DNA of 64,000 nucleotides from Chromohalobacter canadensis (GCF_029544075.1 NZ_JAJQJH010000003.1:124001-188000), one strand, 5' to 3'; counted from the stretch's first letter, positions 25,055 to 32,860 are shown. Notes: generated by a model from the sequence alone, not told the origin. A program made the numbers and translations.

Positions 25055-25083
25055 ACTTTAAGCATGCTTAAATCCGAGGTCAA
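25055..25083 (-). promoter_or_regulatory. Leftward early promoter PL
   Basis: Minus strand TTGACC (25083-25078), 17-bp spacer, TAAAGT (25060-25055). The spacer and -10 contain the operator palindrome at 25057-25072, so repressor binding would directly exclude RNA polymerase. Confidence 0.78.
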
Positions 25084-25116
25084 GCGGTTCACTAAAATAA
25101 TTTCAGAATGCTTAAC
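25057..25116. promoter_or_regulatory. Leftward operators (OL)
   Basis: Perfect 16-bp palindrome TTTAAGCATGCTTAAA at 25057-25072 and a weaker half-conserved site (CAGAATGCTTAA) at about 25101-25116. Same sequence class as the three sites between cI and cro. Confidence 0.8.
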
Positions 25117-25124
25117 TGTTGGCC

Positions 25125-25152
25125 ACAAAAAACCCGCCTCGATGGGCGGGTT
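25125..25152 (-). terminator. Terminator after the secreted-protein gene
   Basis: Minus strand AACCCGCC-6 nt-GGCGGGTT followed by TTTTG, 17 bp past the stop at 25169. Insulates the immunity transcript from PL. Confidence 0.85.
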
Positions 25153-25168
25153 AAGAAGAGGTGGCGGG

Positions 25169-25543
25169 TTAGTTACAGCCGGCAATACCGCAGTTCGTGG
25201 TCCCTGAGTAGGGATTGCCGTTGGAGTCCATGCCGTTGTGATAGGTGGTGTCGCCGATCTGAGTGGATGTGCCACTCCACGAGTCGCCGTCGGCGCTCAT
25301 GCCGTTATGGTAGGTAGTGTTGCCGATTCGCTGGCTGGTCTGGTTCCAGCTCGATCCCGTGCTGGAGTTATACCCCCTAGTATACGTCTGATTGCCAATC
25401 TTTTGAACGCTGTAGCTATTGCCAGACTGGGCGTCATAGCAGCTTTTGAAGTTGCCAGTACCGGTGCAGCCGGCGCTGGCTGTGGCGCTCATGATGGCAA
25501 GACTCACGCCCAGGGAGAGGGCGGCTAGCGTCTTCATGATCAT
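25169..25543 (-). CDS. Secreted repeat protein next to cI (lysogenic-conversion candidate)
   Basis: 124 aa with a signal peptide (MIMKTLAALSLGVSLAIMSA, cleavage near TASA-GC). The mature part has repeats of the form RIGNTTYHNGMSADGD and QIGDTTYHNGMDSNGN plus a related earlier unit, with Cys near both ends. Located between cI and PL on the cI strand with its own terminator, the site where lysogen-expressed morons such as superinfection-exclusion or surface proteins often sit. Periplasmic location is inferred from the signal; function unknown. Confidence 0.72.
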   Translation of the reverse strand: MIMKTLAALSLGVSLAIMSATASAGCTGTGNFKSCYDAQSGNSYSVQKIGNQTYTRGYNSSTGSSWNQTSQRIGNTTYHNGMSADGDSWSGTSTQIGDTTYHNGMDSNGNPYSGTTNCGIAGCN

Positions 25544-25609
25544 GGTTGGTTCCCTTTGTTTGCTATTGCTTGACCCCGCTCTGTGTCGGGTTCATTCAAT
25601 ATAGCAGAT

Positions 25610-26281
25610 TTAGCGCTGCCTCATTTCCATCTGGGCCATCACGACACCCTGAACCTTGCAATTGCCGTTGATCGTTATGTATGGATCCCTTAGCGCCGAG
25701 TTCACCGCCTTAAGCATGCGGCCAGCACCAGGATCTTCGATGTAGCGCTTAAACGTCGCCTCTCCGGTTTCGGTCATGATCGCAATCACGTCATCGCCAG
25801 ACTCGGGCGGCACATCGGGATCGACGAAAATGATGCGACCAGGTGGATATTTGTCGAGCATGCTTTCGCCGACAACTTTGAGCGCGTAAGTGTTCGGGCC
25901 GCAATTCGGTGGCCTCGGGTACCAATTGGTGCTCTCGGGGTCGAGGTCTACGAAGCATATTTCAGTGAAGCTTCCCGCCTGTATCCAGGATATCTCGGGT
26001 ACTTGGCTGAGCATTTCTGGACCGGGCGCCAACTCCTCAACTGAGTACTTCGCTGACGGCTCGTTGAGCTCAAGCATCTCCCCCTTCCCGTCAATGAGCC
26101 ACGTGTAGGACACGCCTGTAGCCCTTGCCAGCTTGAGCAAGTTGTCAGCTTTCGGGGCGTTCGTATCGGCGTTCAGCCACTGCGTCACGGCCGATGGCGA
26201 GACCCCACACAGCTTGGCGATGGCAGACCTCGTCATGCCGCTGTTCTTGATGGCCAGTTCGATGCGTTCGGTGATTTTCAT
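25610..26281 (-). CDS. CI-type prophage repressor (HTH + S24 autoprotease)
   Basis: 223 aa. XRE helix-turn-helix at about 16-40 (MTRSAIAKLCGVSPSAVTQW). The C-terminal S24/LexA-like domain has the A102-G103 cleavage site (WIQAGSF), catalytic S140 (VVGESM) and K178 (TFKRY). All residues for RecA-stimulated self-cleavage are present, so SOS induction of the prophage is expected. It faces cro across the three-operator region. Confidence 0.94.
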   Translation of the reverse strand: MKITERIELAIKNSGMTRSAIAKLCGVSPSAVTQWLNADTNAPKADNLLKLARATGVSYTWLIDGKGEMLELNEPSAKYSVEELAPGPEMLSQVPEISWIQAGSFTEICFVDLDPESTNWYPRPPNCGPNTYALKVVGESMLDKYPPGRIIFVDPDVPPESGDDVIAIMTETGEATFKRYIEDPGAGRMLKAVNSALRDPYITINGNCKVQGVVMAQMEMRQR

Positions 26282-26344
26282 TTAAGCGAGCTTAAAACAG
26301 TGAGGGTTAAGCATGCTTGTAGATATGAATTCAGTATGCTTAAA
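26281..26344. promoter_or_regulatory. Rightward operators (OR1-3)
   Basis: Three sites spaced about 25 and 23 bp centre to centre: TTTAAGCGAGCTTAAA (26281-26296, perfect palindrome, overlapping the cI start), GTTAAGCATGCTTGTA (26306-26321) and ATTCAGTATGCTTAAA (26329-26344). Consensus TTTAAGCNNGCTTAAA. The layout matches the lambda OR region. Confidence 0.82.
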
Positions 26345-26345
26345 T
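26317..26345 (+). promoter_or_regulatory. Rightward early promoter PR
   Basis: TTGTAG (26317-26322), 17-bp spacer, TTAAAT (26340-26345). Both hexamers overlap operator sites. Predicted start about 15 nt before the cro ATG region. Confidence 0.68.
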
Positions 26346-26365
26346 TCGGCGAAAGGGAGGGGCTC

Positions 26366-26545
26366 ATGAAAACCTCAGATGCAATTGAATATTTCGGCGG
26401 AAAGAAGATCGAGCTGGCGCGCGCGCTGGGACTTTCCCCATCAGCCATAACCCAGTGGGGCGACAGCGTCCCTGTGCGGCGCCAGTACGAGCTTGAACGT
26501 CTAACCAAGGGTGATCTCAAGGTCGCCGAGCCCGTCGCTGCATGA
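26366..26545 (+). CDS. cro: Cro-like repressor (59 aa)
   Basis: MKTSDAIEYFGGKKIELARA followed by LGLSPSAITQWG: a minimal helix-turn-helix of the Cro/YdaS type, divergent from cI. ATG at 26366 has GGGAGG upstream. Expected to bind the same operators and favour lytic growth. Confidence 0.88.
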   Translation: MKTSDAIEYFGGKKIELARALGLSPSAITQWGDSVPVRRQYELERLTKGDLKVAEPVAA

Positions 26546-26602
26546 TTTACCAGCCGCCTGCCTGTGAAGGCCGCGAGACCGCAACTGAAGAAGGACCTAC
26601 AC

Positions 26603-26929
26603 ATGCTTTCGTACCTCACAGATCGCCGCCATAAGCCGGAGGAAGAGCAGCTCCGGAATTTGGTGAAGCCGCGCTTTACCGATGCCGAGATCGAGGAAAT
26701 CGAGCAAGAGGCGGCAATGCATTTTGGCGGCAAGTTAGCGCCCGCCGTGCGCGAGTACGCATTACTCGGCATGGAAGTCGCTCGCCAGCGGCGTCAGAAA
26801 TTGATTGAGCGCCTGGCCAGCGGCGCGCCGACCGATGAGGCCGATCGGCAAGAGCTGGCGCAATTGCTGGCTGGCATGGCCGAACGAAGCCTGACCGACA
26901 CCAGTATCGACAAACGTGACACGGCCTAA
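26603..26929 (+). CDS. Phage hypothetical protein after cro (108 aa)
   Basis: Helical protein with TDAEIEEIEQEAAMHFGGK and an Arg-rich REYALLGMEVARQRRQKL helix. Occupies the CII position in the lambda-type order but shows no clear helix-turn-helix. ATG at 26603 with GAAGGA upstream. Not recognised. Confidence 0.65.
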   Translation: MLSYLTDRRHKPEEEQLRNLVKPRFTDAEIEEIEQEAAMHFGGKLAPAVREYALLGMEVARQRRQKLIERLASGAPTDEADRQELAQLLAGMAERSLTDTSIDKRDTA

Positions 26930-26948
26930 CAGGGCCAAGGAGTCCGCG

Positions 26949-27161
26949 ATGATTGATCGCGAAACACTCAACCAGGCATTCGCGCTGATGTCTGACGACG
27001 CCCAGAACAACGCATGCAATGAAGCGGCGACGCGCGGCATGCCCGTCGCTGACGTGATGCTCGAGCGTTGCCTGGATGACGTGCAAGGGCAGCTCTATGC
27101 GCTGCGCACGAAGGGGCGTACGTCGCCTGAACTGAGAGTAGTGAAGGGCGGCCGGGCGTAA
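26949..27161 (+). CDS. Phage hypothetical protein (70 aa)
   Basis: MIDRETLNQAFALMSDDAQN; small helical protein. AAGGAG seven bases upstream of the ATG at 26949. Not recognised. Confidence 0.62.
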   Translation: MIDRETLNQAFALMSDDAQNNACNEAATRGMPVADVMLERCLDDVQGQLYALRTKGRTSPELRVVKGGRA

Positions 27162-27209
27162 GTCCGGCTGTTTCGATAAGAGGGCCTAGCAGGTCTACCG
27201 GATACGAAA

Positions 27210-27245
27210 AACCCGCCTGATGGCTGGGGAGCCGGCGGGTTTCAC
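27210..27245 (+). terminator. Hairpin between early gene and replication genes
   Basis: AACCCGCC (27210-27217) pairs with GGCGGGTT (27234-27241); tail TTTCAC is weak. Could be an attenuator ahead of the replication operon, comparable in position to lambda tR1. Confidence 0.6.
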
Positions 27246-27265
27246 GTCAAACAATCGAGGTAATT

Positions 27266-28183
27266 ATGGCAAATGTCGCAGAGCTTGAACAGTACCGTGA
27301 GCGTCGTGATGACGCCCAATCGCCAGGGCCTGATAGGACTGGCAGGAGCATCCAAGTGGAGGACGGATTTACCCGGACGGCGAACGCTCTTGTGGAAGCC
27401 TTCGCGCGTTCGCCGCTAACCAGCCGGGAAGCGCGCGTGGTCCGTGTCGTCGAGCGCATGACCTATGGCTGGAATAAGCCCGAAGACTGGATCGCCGCTT
27501 CCGTTATTAGCGAGATGACCGGCATGTCCGAGGGTAAGTGCTCCGAGACGTTGAACGGGCTCATCCGTAAGCGGGTGCTGATCCGGAATGGCGGTGGGCG
27601 CTCTCCGGTGCGCATCAACAAGGATGTCGATCAGTGGGATTTCACCGCCCAGAAGAAGCGAGTTACCCCAAAACGGAAAGCCGATCCAGATTGGGGTAAG
27701 TCACCCCAAAATGGGGTATCTGAGTCACCCCAAAATGGGGATACACCGAAAGACAGGAAAGACATAACCCCTCCCTCTAACGAGGGAGAGCGTACCGGTG
27801 AACCGGAACGCGATTCGCCGAGCAACGAGAAGTCCAGCTCTAAGCTCCCCAATTGCCCACACGAGGAGATCCTCGACCTTTGGGCCGAGATCATGCCTGA
27901 AAAGCCTCAGCACTCCAAAAACCTCTGGCAGGGAACTGAGCGAGCCCGCCACCTGGCTGCGCGCTGGAAAGCCGGATTCACGATCAAGCACGAGCGCACT
28001 GGTAAACCGTTGTACACCACCCGCGAGGAAGGCATCGCCTGGTGGGGTAAGTTCTTCCGTTTCCTGCGCAAATCAGAATTTCTGATGAGCGATAACCACT
28101 GGTTCAAGCTGGCGTGGGCCGTAAAACGAGAAAACTTCGTAAAAATCATGGAGCTCTCTTATCACGACGGGGGTGAGGCATGA
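27266..28183 (+). CDS. Replication initiator, lambda O type
   Basis: 305 aa. N-terminal DNA-binding domain of the phage O family (about 30-125: DGFTRTANALVEAFARSPLT, VVRVVERMTYGWNK, MTGMSEGKCSETLNGLIRK) followed by a low-complexity linker (130-200) whose DNA carries iteron-like repeats, then a C-terminal domain (HEEILDLWAEIMPEKP; EEGIAWWGKFFRFLRKSEFL) that should recruit the helicase encoded next. Stop overlaps the helicase start (28180-28183). Confidence 0.88.
   Translation: MANVAELEQYRERRDDAQSPGPDRTGRSIQVEDGFTRTANALVEAFARSPLTSREARVVRVVERMTYGWNKPEDWIAASVISEMTGMSEGKCSETLNGLIRKRVLIRNGGGRSPVRINKDVDQWDFTAQKKRVTPKRKADPDWGKSPQNGVSESPQNGDTPKDRKDITPPSNEGERTGEPERDSPSNEKSSSKLPNCPHEEILDLWAEIMPEKPQHSKNLWQGTERARHLAARWKAGFTIKHERTGKPLYTTREEGIAWWGKFFRFLRKSEFLMSDNHWFKLAWAVKRENFVKIMELSYHDGGEA
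27662..27742. other. Iterons inside the O gene: probable phage replication origin
   Basis: Repeated ACCCCAA units: TTACCCCAA at 27663, its inverse TTGGGGTAA at 27691, and two copies of TCACCCCAAAATGGGG at 27701 and 27725. Followed by an A-rich tract. Origin inside the initiator gene is the lambda arrangement. Confidence 0.75.
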
Positions 28184-29568
28184 GCCTGTACAGCCATGAG
28201 GCCGAGCAGAGCGTCATCGGCGCCTGCCTGATGGAAAACGTCTTGATCGACCGTCTCGCCGACGTGATCACTCATCGCGATTTTGCCGCCCTGGAGCACG
28301 GGGTTATCTGGTCGGCGATGACGCGCCTGCGCAACGCTGGCCAAGCCGTGGATATCGTTACTGTCGATGAACGCCTGGAGCTTGACCATACCAGCGGCGA
28401 CGTGGGCGGTCTTGCCTATCTGGCGGAGATTGCTCGGAATACGCCCAGCGCCAATAACGCGGCGACCTACGCCGAAATCGTTGCAGACCTGTCAGCACGG
28501 CGCCGGTTGCTGGATGAGCTGGTGTGCATCGATGGCATGGCGCGCGATAAGAATCGTCCGCTGTTGACTGTGGTCGATGACGCCCAGGGGCGCATGTCGC
28601 GGCTTATTCGTGCAGATGCCGACCAGGCGGGCCCGATGAGCAGCGAGTTAGGTGACATGCTCGATGAGATCGATCGTAAGTGGAGTGGCGAGCAAGATGC
28701 GATGGGTTTGTCGTTCGGCTTGAAAGATCTGGACCGCCGCACGATGGGTATGCATCCGGGGCAGCTGATCCTCGTCGGCGGCCGTCCTGCGTCGGGCAAA
28801 ACGGCTTTCGCACTTAACATTCTTCGCGCTTGTTGCGTTCAGGGTCAGAAGCCAGCGGTGATTTTCTCAATGGAGATGGACCGTAGGGCGTTACGCAACC
28901 GCATGGCGGCTGCCATTGGAAACCTGCCGCTGCAGGCGATACGCGACCCTCGCACCCACATGAATGATGAGCACTGGCCGAAGCTGGCCCTGTCTGTGCA
29001 ATCCCTCAAGGACGCTCCCCTAATCGTCGATGACCGTGCCGGCATGACGCCGAGCCAGCTCCGTGGCGCGGCTAAGCGTTGGCGGGATCACTACGGCGAA
29101 CTTGGCGTCGTCATGGTCGATTACATGCAACTGATGCGGCCTGATGGAAAGCATGGCAGCCGCGAACAGGAAGTTTCCGAGATGAGTCGCTCCATGAAGT
29201 TACTGGCCAAGGAGCTAGGTTGCCCTGTCGTGGCACTCTCGCAGCTCAACCGTGGACTGGAGAGCCGCTCTGACAAACGCCCGATGATGTCCGACCTCCG
29301 CGAGTCAGGGTCTCTAGAGCAGGACGCCGACCTGATTTTATTCCTCTACCGCAACGAGGTTTACCACCCGGAAGACACGCTCACCCAAGGCGTGGCCGAA
29401 ATCATCATCGGAAAACAGCGCGAAGGCGATATCGGAACGGTTTACGCCCAGGCGAAATTGGCGAATGCCAGGTTCGATGACCTGGACCACGAGACTGTCG
29501 GGCAGATGATAGACGCCTCCAAACCTCAACCCAAGCCGGGGAAGCGCTCGGCCATGGCGGATATATGA
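28180..29568 (+). CDS. Replicative DNA helicase, DnaB family
   Basis: 462 aa. N-terminal DnaB domain (SHEAEQSVIGACLMENVLID) and RecA-fold C-domain with Walker A GGRPASGKT (200-208), ATTIIFSMEM-like FSMEM, Walker B VVMVDYMQLM and QLNRGLESR. Unlike lambda P, this phage brings its own helicase, so it should bypass the host helicase at its origin. Confidence 0.95.
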   Translation: MSLYSHEAEQSVIGACLMENVLIDRLADVITHRDFAALEHGVIWSAMTRLRNAGQAVDIVTVDERLELDHTSGDVGGLAYLAEIARNTPSANNAATYAEIVADLSARRRLLDELVCIDGMARDKNRPLLTVVDDAQGRMSRLIRADADQAGPMSSELGDMLDEIDRKWSGEQDAMGLSFGLKDLDRRTMGMHPGQLILVGGRPASGKTAFALNILRACCVQGQKPAVIFSMEMDRRALRNRMAAAIGNLPLQAIRDPRTHMNDEHWPKLALSVQSLKDAPLIVDDRAGMTPSQLRGAAKRWRDHYGELGVVMVDYMQLMRPDGKHGSREQEVSEMSRSMKLLAKELGCPVVALSQLNRGLESRSDKRPMMSDLRESGSLEQDADLILFLYRNEVYHPEDTLTQGVAEIIIGKQREGDIGTVYAQAKLANARFDDLDHETVGQMIDASKPQPKPGKRSAMADI

Positions 29569-29569
29569 C

Positions 29570-29785
29570 ATGAGCATTCCAGCCACCAGCGTATTCAAGC
29601 CACGGGAACTCGAGGCGCTGAGGCGCCAAGGCATCGTTCCGCTTCGTTATTTCTTCTCCACCGGCGAGGTTCTGGTTGAAATTGATGGCCAGCCGCATGG
29701 AGTTGATGTGGATTTTCTCCGTCGCCGAGCGAATCCCGGCGTATGGAACCGCGTCGTCAACTGGTTGATTGGGAGGGCTGCTTAA
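29570..29785 (+). CDS. Phage hypothetical protein (71 aa)
   Basis: MSIPATSVFKPRELEALRRQ; a small alpha/beta protein. Begins one base after the helicase stop and its stop overlaps the next ATG (TAATG). Not recognised. Confidence 0.62.
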   Translation: MSIPATSVFKPRELEALRRQGIVPLRYFFSTGEVLVEIDGQPHGVDVDFLRRRANPGVWNRVVNWLIGRAA

Positions 29786-30093
29786 TGGGAACCGTTACCG
29801 AGCTGACACCGCGCCGAAACCGGCGCCTGGACAACCCGAAAAGCCAACTGGGGCGCGTCTACCTGGTGATGCGAGACGCCCCAGGCTGGCTACAACTCCA
29901 TGAAATCGGCGACGCCATCCTCGAGCGCTTCGAGCGTATGGATAGCCATGCCGCGATCTCGGCACGGCTCCGCGAGCTGCGTGGCCACGGTGTGACGATT
30001 GCCAGTCGAGAGGCGCCGGGCGCCGTGGGTACTAGGCCCCACCAGTACCTAATGATGTCGGGCAGCGGCGACGACTCAGGGGGTGCTGCGTGA
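29785..30093 (+). CDS. Phage hypothetical protein, winged-helix-like (102 aa)
   Basis: LHEIGDAILERFERMDSHAAIS then RLRELRGHGVTIASRE looks like a winged helix (helix-turn-helix followed by wing), similar to small phage DNA-binding proteins. ATG at 29785 overlaps the upstream stop. Confidence 0.62.
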   Translation: MGTVTELTPRRNRRLDNPKSQLGRVYLVMRDAPGWLQLHEIGDAILERFERMDSHAAISARLRELRGHGVTIASREAPGAVGTRPHQYLMMSGSGDDSGGAA

Positions 30094-30338
30094 TGAAACC
30101 CATCCCGACAAACTGCCGCCGCCGCTCATCGTTCACCGATGACGCCGATCACGCATTGCGCATGGCCGAGGATCGCGCGGAGATAGCTGGACGTCGCTAC
30201 GGCATTTTCTCCGCCGGCCTGGGCCGCTACCGCGTCGCCCGCGTTGCCGGCAATCCGGCTGGGGCGCTGGAGATCGTGACGCCCTCATGGAGCTATGACG
30301 CCGAATATCGCAATCAGAAAACAGGGGAGGCGGCGTGA
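30093..30338 (+). CDS. Phage hypothetical protein (81 aa)
   Basis: MKPIPTNCRRRSSFTDDADH; mixed alpha/beta. GTG at 30090 and ATG at 30093 are both possible starts. Not recognised. Confidence 0.58.
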   Translation: MKPIPTNCRRRSSFTDDADHALRMAEDRAEIAGRRYGIFSAGLGRYRVARVAGNPAGALEIVTPSWSYDAEYRNQKTGEAA

Positions 30339-30589
30339 ACAAAGATGGATTTCTACCGTGCCCTTTTTGCGGTGACGCTCTGGTCGCTGCGGAAGCTACA
30401 GAGGTTGGCTTCCGGGCAAAATGCTTGAGCTGCATTGCGAAGTCCGATGTTCATCCAAGCATCGCGAACGCCAAGCACGCATGGAATAAGCGATCAAGCG
30501 CCAAAGAAAAAGAATCCTATCGTCTCGGCTGGAAGGAATGCCGCAAGGCAATGATGGACGCAACGACGAATGCTCGAGGTGACGCATGA
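30335..30589 (+). CDS. Lar-type restriction-alleviation protein
   Basis: 84 aa. LPCPFCGDALVAAEATEVGF, then CLSC and NAKHAWNKR: the Lar pattern of zinc ribbon CPFCG...C..C followed by A...WN.R. Rac-prophage Lar modulates type I restriction; many phages carry the family. GTG start at 30335. Confidence 0.82.
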   Translation: MNKDGFLPCPFCGDALVAAEATEVGFRAKCLSCIAKSDVHPSIANAKHAWNKRSSAKEKESYRLGWKECRKAMMDATTNARGDA

Positions 30590-30840
30590 CCAACGTAACC
30601 CAATTCCCGGCCCGCGAATTCGACCTGCCGATGGAGGTGCTGGGCGTCCTGATGCGCCAGGCCGAGCCAACGGTGCATGAGATCGCGCACGACATCGCGA
30701 TGAACCACAAATACCAAATGGATAGCGCCGATTTCGCTGTGGCTCTCAACCGCTTGCGCGACCTGGGCTACGAAATCCTCGAGCACGACGACCCGGACGG
30801 CGTGCGTTATGAGCTGGTGCAGCCGGAGGGGGCGGCATGA
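30586..30840 (+). CDS. Phage hypothetical protein (84 aa)
   Basis: MTNVTQFPAREFDLPMEVLG; possible winged-helix (EIAHDIAMNH; VALNRLRDLGYEILEHDD). Overlaps both neighbours by 4 bp. Confidence 0.6.
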   Translation: MTNVTQFPAREFDLPMEVLGVLMRQAEPTVHEIAHDIAMNHKYQMDSADFAVALNRLRDLGYEILEHDDPDGVRYELVQPEGAA

Positions 30841-31085
30841 AACTAACCGCTTATGAACTGGGCCGCAAACGCCCGACTGACGCCTTGAAACAAACGCCGC
30901 GCATGACAGACCCGGAGTGGCGCCGTGAGTTGCTAGAGCGGGCGCGCGATGTCCTTGGCAGCTATACCGCCATCACTCAAAAGACCGGTGTTCCATCGTC
31001 AAGCATCAGTCGTTGGAAAAGTGGTAATCGCCCCATTCCTGATCGCTACATACCGCTGCTGATCGAAGTCGTGGAGGGCCCATGA
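30837..31085 (+). CDS. Small helix-turn-helix protein (82 aa)
   Basis: YTAITQKTGVPSSSISRWKSG is a helix-turn-helix of Cro/XRE type (about 45-65). Possible early-to-late switch protein. Overlaps neighbours by 4 bp. Confidence 0.65.
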   Translation: MKLTAYELGRKRPTDALKQTPRMTDPEWRRELLERARDVLGSYTAITQKTGVPSSSISRWKSGNRPIPDRYIPLLIEVVEGP

Positions 31086-31522
31086 GCAAGGAACTTCTCA
31101 TCGACGTCAGCAACAGCGAGGAAATCGAGTTCGCCATCGCCCGCGCCAAGCATGCCATCAGCAAGGGATTAGAGCGCGCCCCAATTCAGATCGCACTGCG
31201 GCACAAGCAAGCCCGGCGCACAACCGACCAAAATCGTTTGCTGTGGGCCATTCTTCGCGACGTTGCTGAGCAGGTCGAATGGTACGGCCAGCACCTTACA
31301 AGCGAGGAATGGAAGGATGTATTCACAGTCTCTCTCAAGCGTCAAAAGGTCGTTCCGGGTATCGATGGTGGATTCATCATGGTCGGTGGCCGCACCTCGA
31401 AAATGACCAAACAGGAGTTCTCCGATCTGGTCGAGCTCATTAATGCATTCGGCAATGACCATGGCGTGCGCTGGAGCGATCCGGCGCTGAAGGCCTACGA
31501 GCAGATCAAGGAGGCCGCGTAA
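31082..31522 (+). CDS. ninB: NinB-like recombination mediator
   Basis: 146 aa of the NinB/Orf family: KQARRTTDQNRLLWAILRDV is the family signature, followed by the GxSSxxMTKxEFSDLVELI-type C-terminal segment. Lambda Orf binds SSB-coated DNA and helps RecA loading. Confidence 0.88.
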   Translation: MSKELLIDVSNSEEIEFAIARAKHAISKGLERAPIQIALRHKQARRTTDQNRLLWAILRDVAEQVEWYGQHLTSEEWKDVFTVSLKRQKVVPGIDGGFIMVGGRTSKMTKQEFSDLVELINAFGNDHGVRWSDPALKAYEQIKEAA

Positions 31523-31653
31523 TGGGTGAGTGCGAAAAGTGTGGCGATCAAGCTATTGGCTTCAACGATGACGGCGACCTGCTTTGCGAAGACTGCATTT
31601 TCGAGCAGACGTGCGAGGAACTATTCGGCGACGAGTGGGGTGGCGACGAATGA
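31522..31653 (+). CDS. Small acidic zinc-ribbon protein (43 aa)
   Basis: CEKC near residue 4 and CEDC near 24, acidic throughout. The ATG overlaps the ninB stop (TAATG) and its stop overlaps the next start (ATGA), good evidence for translation. Function unknown. Confidence 0.65.
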   Translation: MGECEKCGDQAIGFNDDGDLLCEDCIFEQTCEELFGDEWGGDE

Positions 31654-32072
31654 AACGGTCAGCGATCCAGCGCAAATCCCCGCTACGCGCCAAGTCGCCC
31701 ATGAAGCGCAAGCTGGCGCAGAGAGCGAAAAAGAACGCGCAGAGAGGCGCAGAGAGCCGCTTCCGCTCACCGGACTATCTGGCATGGGTCCGCACTCTGC
31801 CGTGTTGCGCCTGCGGCGTTTCACCGTGTGACGCACACCACATGGTCGGCATGTACGGCGTCGGCGGCATGGGGCTGAAAGCCGAGGACAGCATGGCAAT
31901 GCCATTGTGCCGGGCGTGCCATATGGAGCTGCATCGCGAGCCGGGCTGGCTACAACACCAGCCCCGCTGGCTGCGCCACACGATTGCGCTGGGCATGCAG
32001 GAATTCGGCGGCGAAATCCATCAAGCGCTGCGCGAGGCGCTGGCATTTATTAATGAGCGAGAAGCGGCATGA
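31650..32072 (+). CDS. Ref-like / DUF968-type HNH nuclease
   Basis: 140 aa. Basic N-terminus (KRKLAQRAKKNAQRG) then CCACG...CDAHHMVG and LCRACHMELH, the metal-bound beta-beta-alpha nuclease of P1 Ref, a RecA-dependent nuclease, and of related Nin-region proteins. Start 31650 fits the 4-bp overlap. Confidence 0.78.
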   Translation: MKRSAIQRKSPLRAKSPMKRKLAQRAKKNAQRGAESRFRSPDYLAWVRTLPCCACGVSPCDAHHMVGMYGVGGMGLKAEDSMAMPLCRACHMELHREPGWLQHQPRWLRHTIALGMQEFGGEIHQALREALAFINEREAA

Positions 32073-32299
32073 GCGATTCAGTTCACCAGCCTGACCACTA
32101 TCAGAGCGATGACGGCATTGAGTGCATTGATGCAATCCGGGCCGCACTGGGTCGTGAAGGATTCATCGCTCATTGCCGAGGCACGGCAATCAAGTATGCG
32201 TGGCGTAGCGGTAAAAAGGCCGAGCACGCTGAGGATTTGCGCAAGGCGTGCGTCTATCTGGAATGGGCGGCCAAGGCCATGGAGGAGAGCGGCCAATGA
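32069..32299 (+). CDS. DUF3310 phage protein (76 aa)
   Basis: VHQPDHYQSDDGIECIDAIR, then GTAIKYAWRSGKK and DLRKACVYLEW: the DUF3310 pattern widespread in phages, proposed as nucleotide-kinase-associated. Function unsettled. Confidence 0.85.
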   Translation: MSDSVHQPDHYQSDDGIECIDAIRAALGREGFIAHCRGTAIKYAWRSGKKAEHAEDLRKACVYLEWAAKAMEESGQ

Positions 32300-32478
32300 A
32301 AACCATCTCATCTCAGGCCGGCACGCGACTAGCGAAGGCAAAGGCGGCGCTCGATCAGGCCGAGGCGGAAAACGACGGAGAGGGCATGGCTATTGCCGGA
32401 TACGATTTCGACCAAGCGGCGCGCGCGGTGGCTGACGAGCTAATCGCTGACAACCACCACTCGGTAGAGGGCGACTGA
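32296..32478 (+). CDS. Phage hypothetical protein (60 aa)
   Basis: MKTISSQAGTRLAKAKAALD; acidic helical protein. Start at 32296 chosen by the 4-bp overlap with the upstream stop. Not recognised. Confidence 0.58.
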   Translation: MKTISSQAGTRLAKAKAALDQAEAENDGEGMAIAGYDFDQAARAVADELIADNHHSVEGD

Positions 32479-32479
32479 C

Positions 32480-32860
32480 ATGCAGCTATTCGTCGAATTC
32501 CTCGGGCCGTCTACGAACGCGATCTACAGCGGTACGCATTGGAGCAAGCGCAAAAAGGCTAAAGACGAGGCTTGTATGGCCACTCTGGCGGCGGTTCGCG
32601 CCGCTGGCGTCCATCCGGTTACGGGGCGAGTTGATCTAGTGTTTCGCCCTCGGCTGGGCAAGGGAGTCCGCCGCCGGGATACCAGCAACGCCAGTATGAC
32701 GGCCAAGCTCCTTGAGGATGCACTGGTCAAGGCTGGCGTCCTCGCCGACGACACCGAGGCCCATGTTCGACGGGTAATCCTTGAACCGGCGGAGATCGAT
32801 CGACAAGCGAAAACAGGTACTTATATCGAGATCATTCGAGTCGAGGATGAAGCGGCATGA
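32480..32860 (+). CDS. rusA: RusA-like Holliday-junction resolvase
   Basis: 126 aa. The acidic catalytic pattern RRRDTSNASMTAKLLEDAL followed by GVLADDTEAHV matches RusA (RDxDN...K...D, DD). RusA resolves Holliday junctions in phage recombination intermediates. In the usual position at the end of the Nin-like block. Confidence 0.83.
   Translation: MQLFVEFLGPSTNAIYSGTHWSKRKKAKDEACMATLAAVRAAGVHPVTGRVDLVFRPRLGKGVRRRDTSNASMTAKLLEDALVKAGVLADDTEAHVRRVILEPAEIDRQAKTGTYIEIIRVEDEAA

Noticed and set aside
27266-28183. CCCCAAAATGGGG palindromes as transcription terminators
   Set aside because: They lie inside the coding region, lack T-runs and recur as ordered repeats, which fits iterons better.
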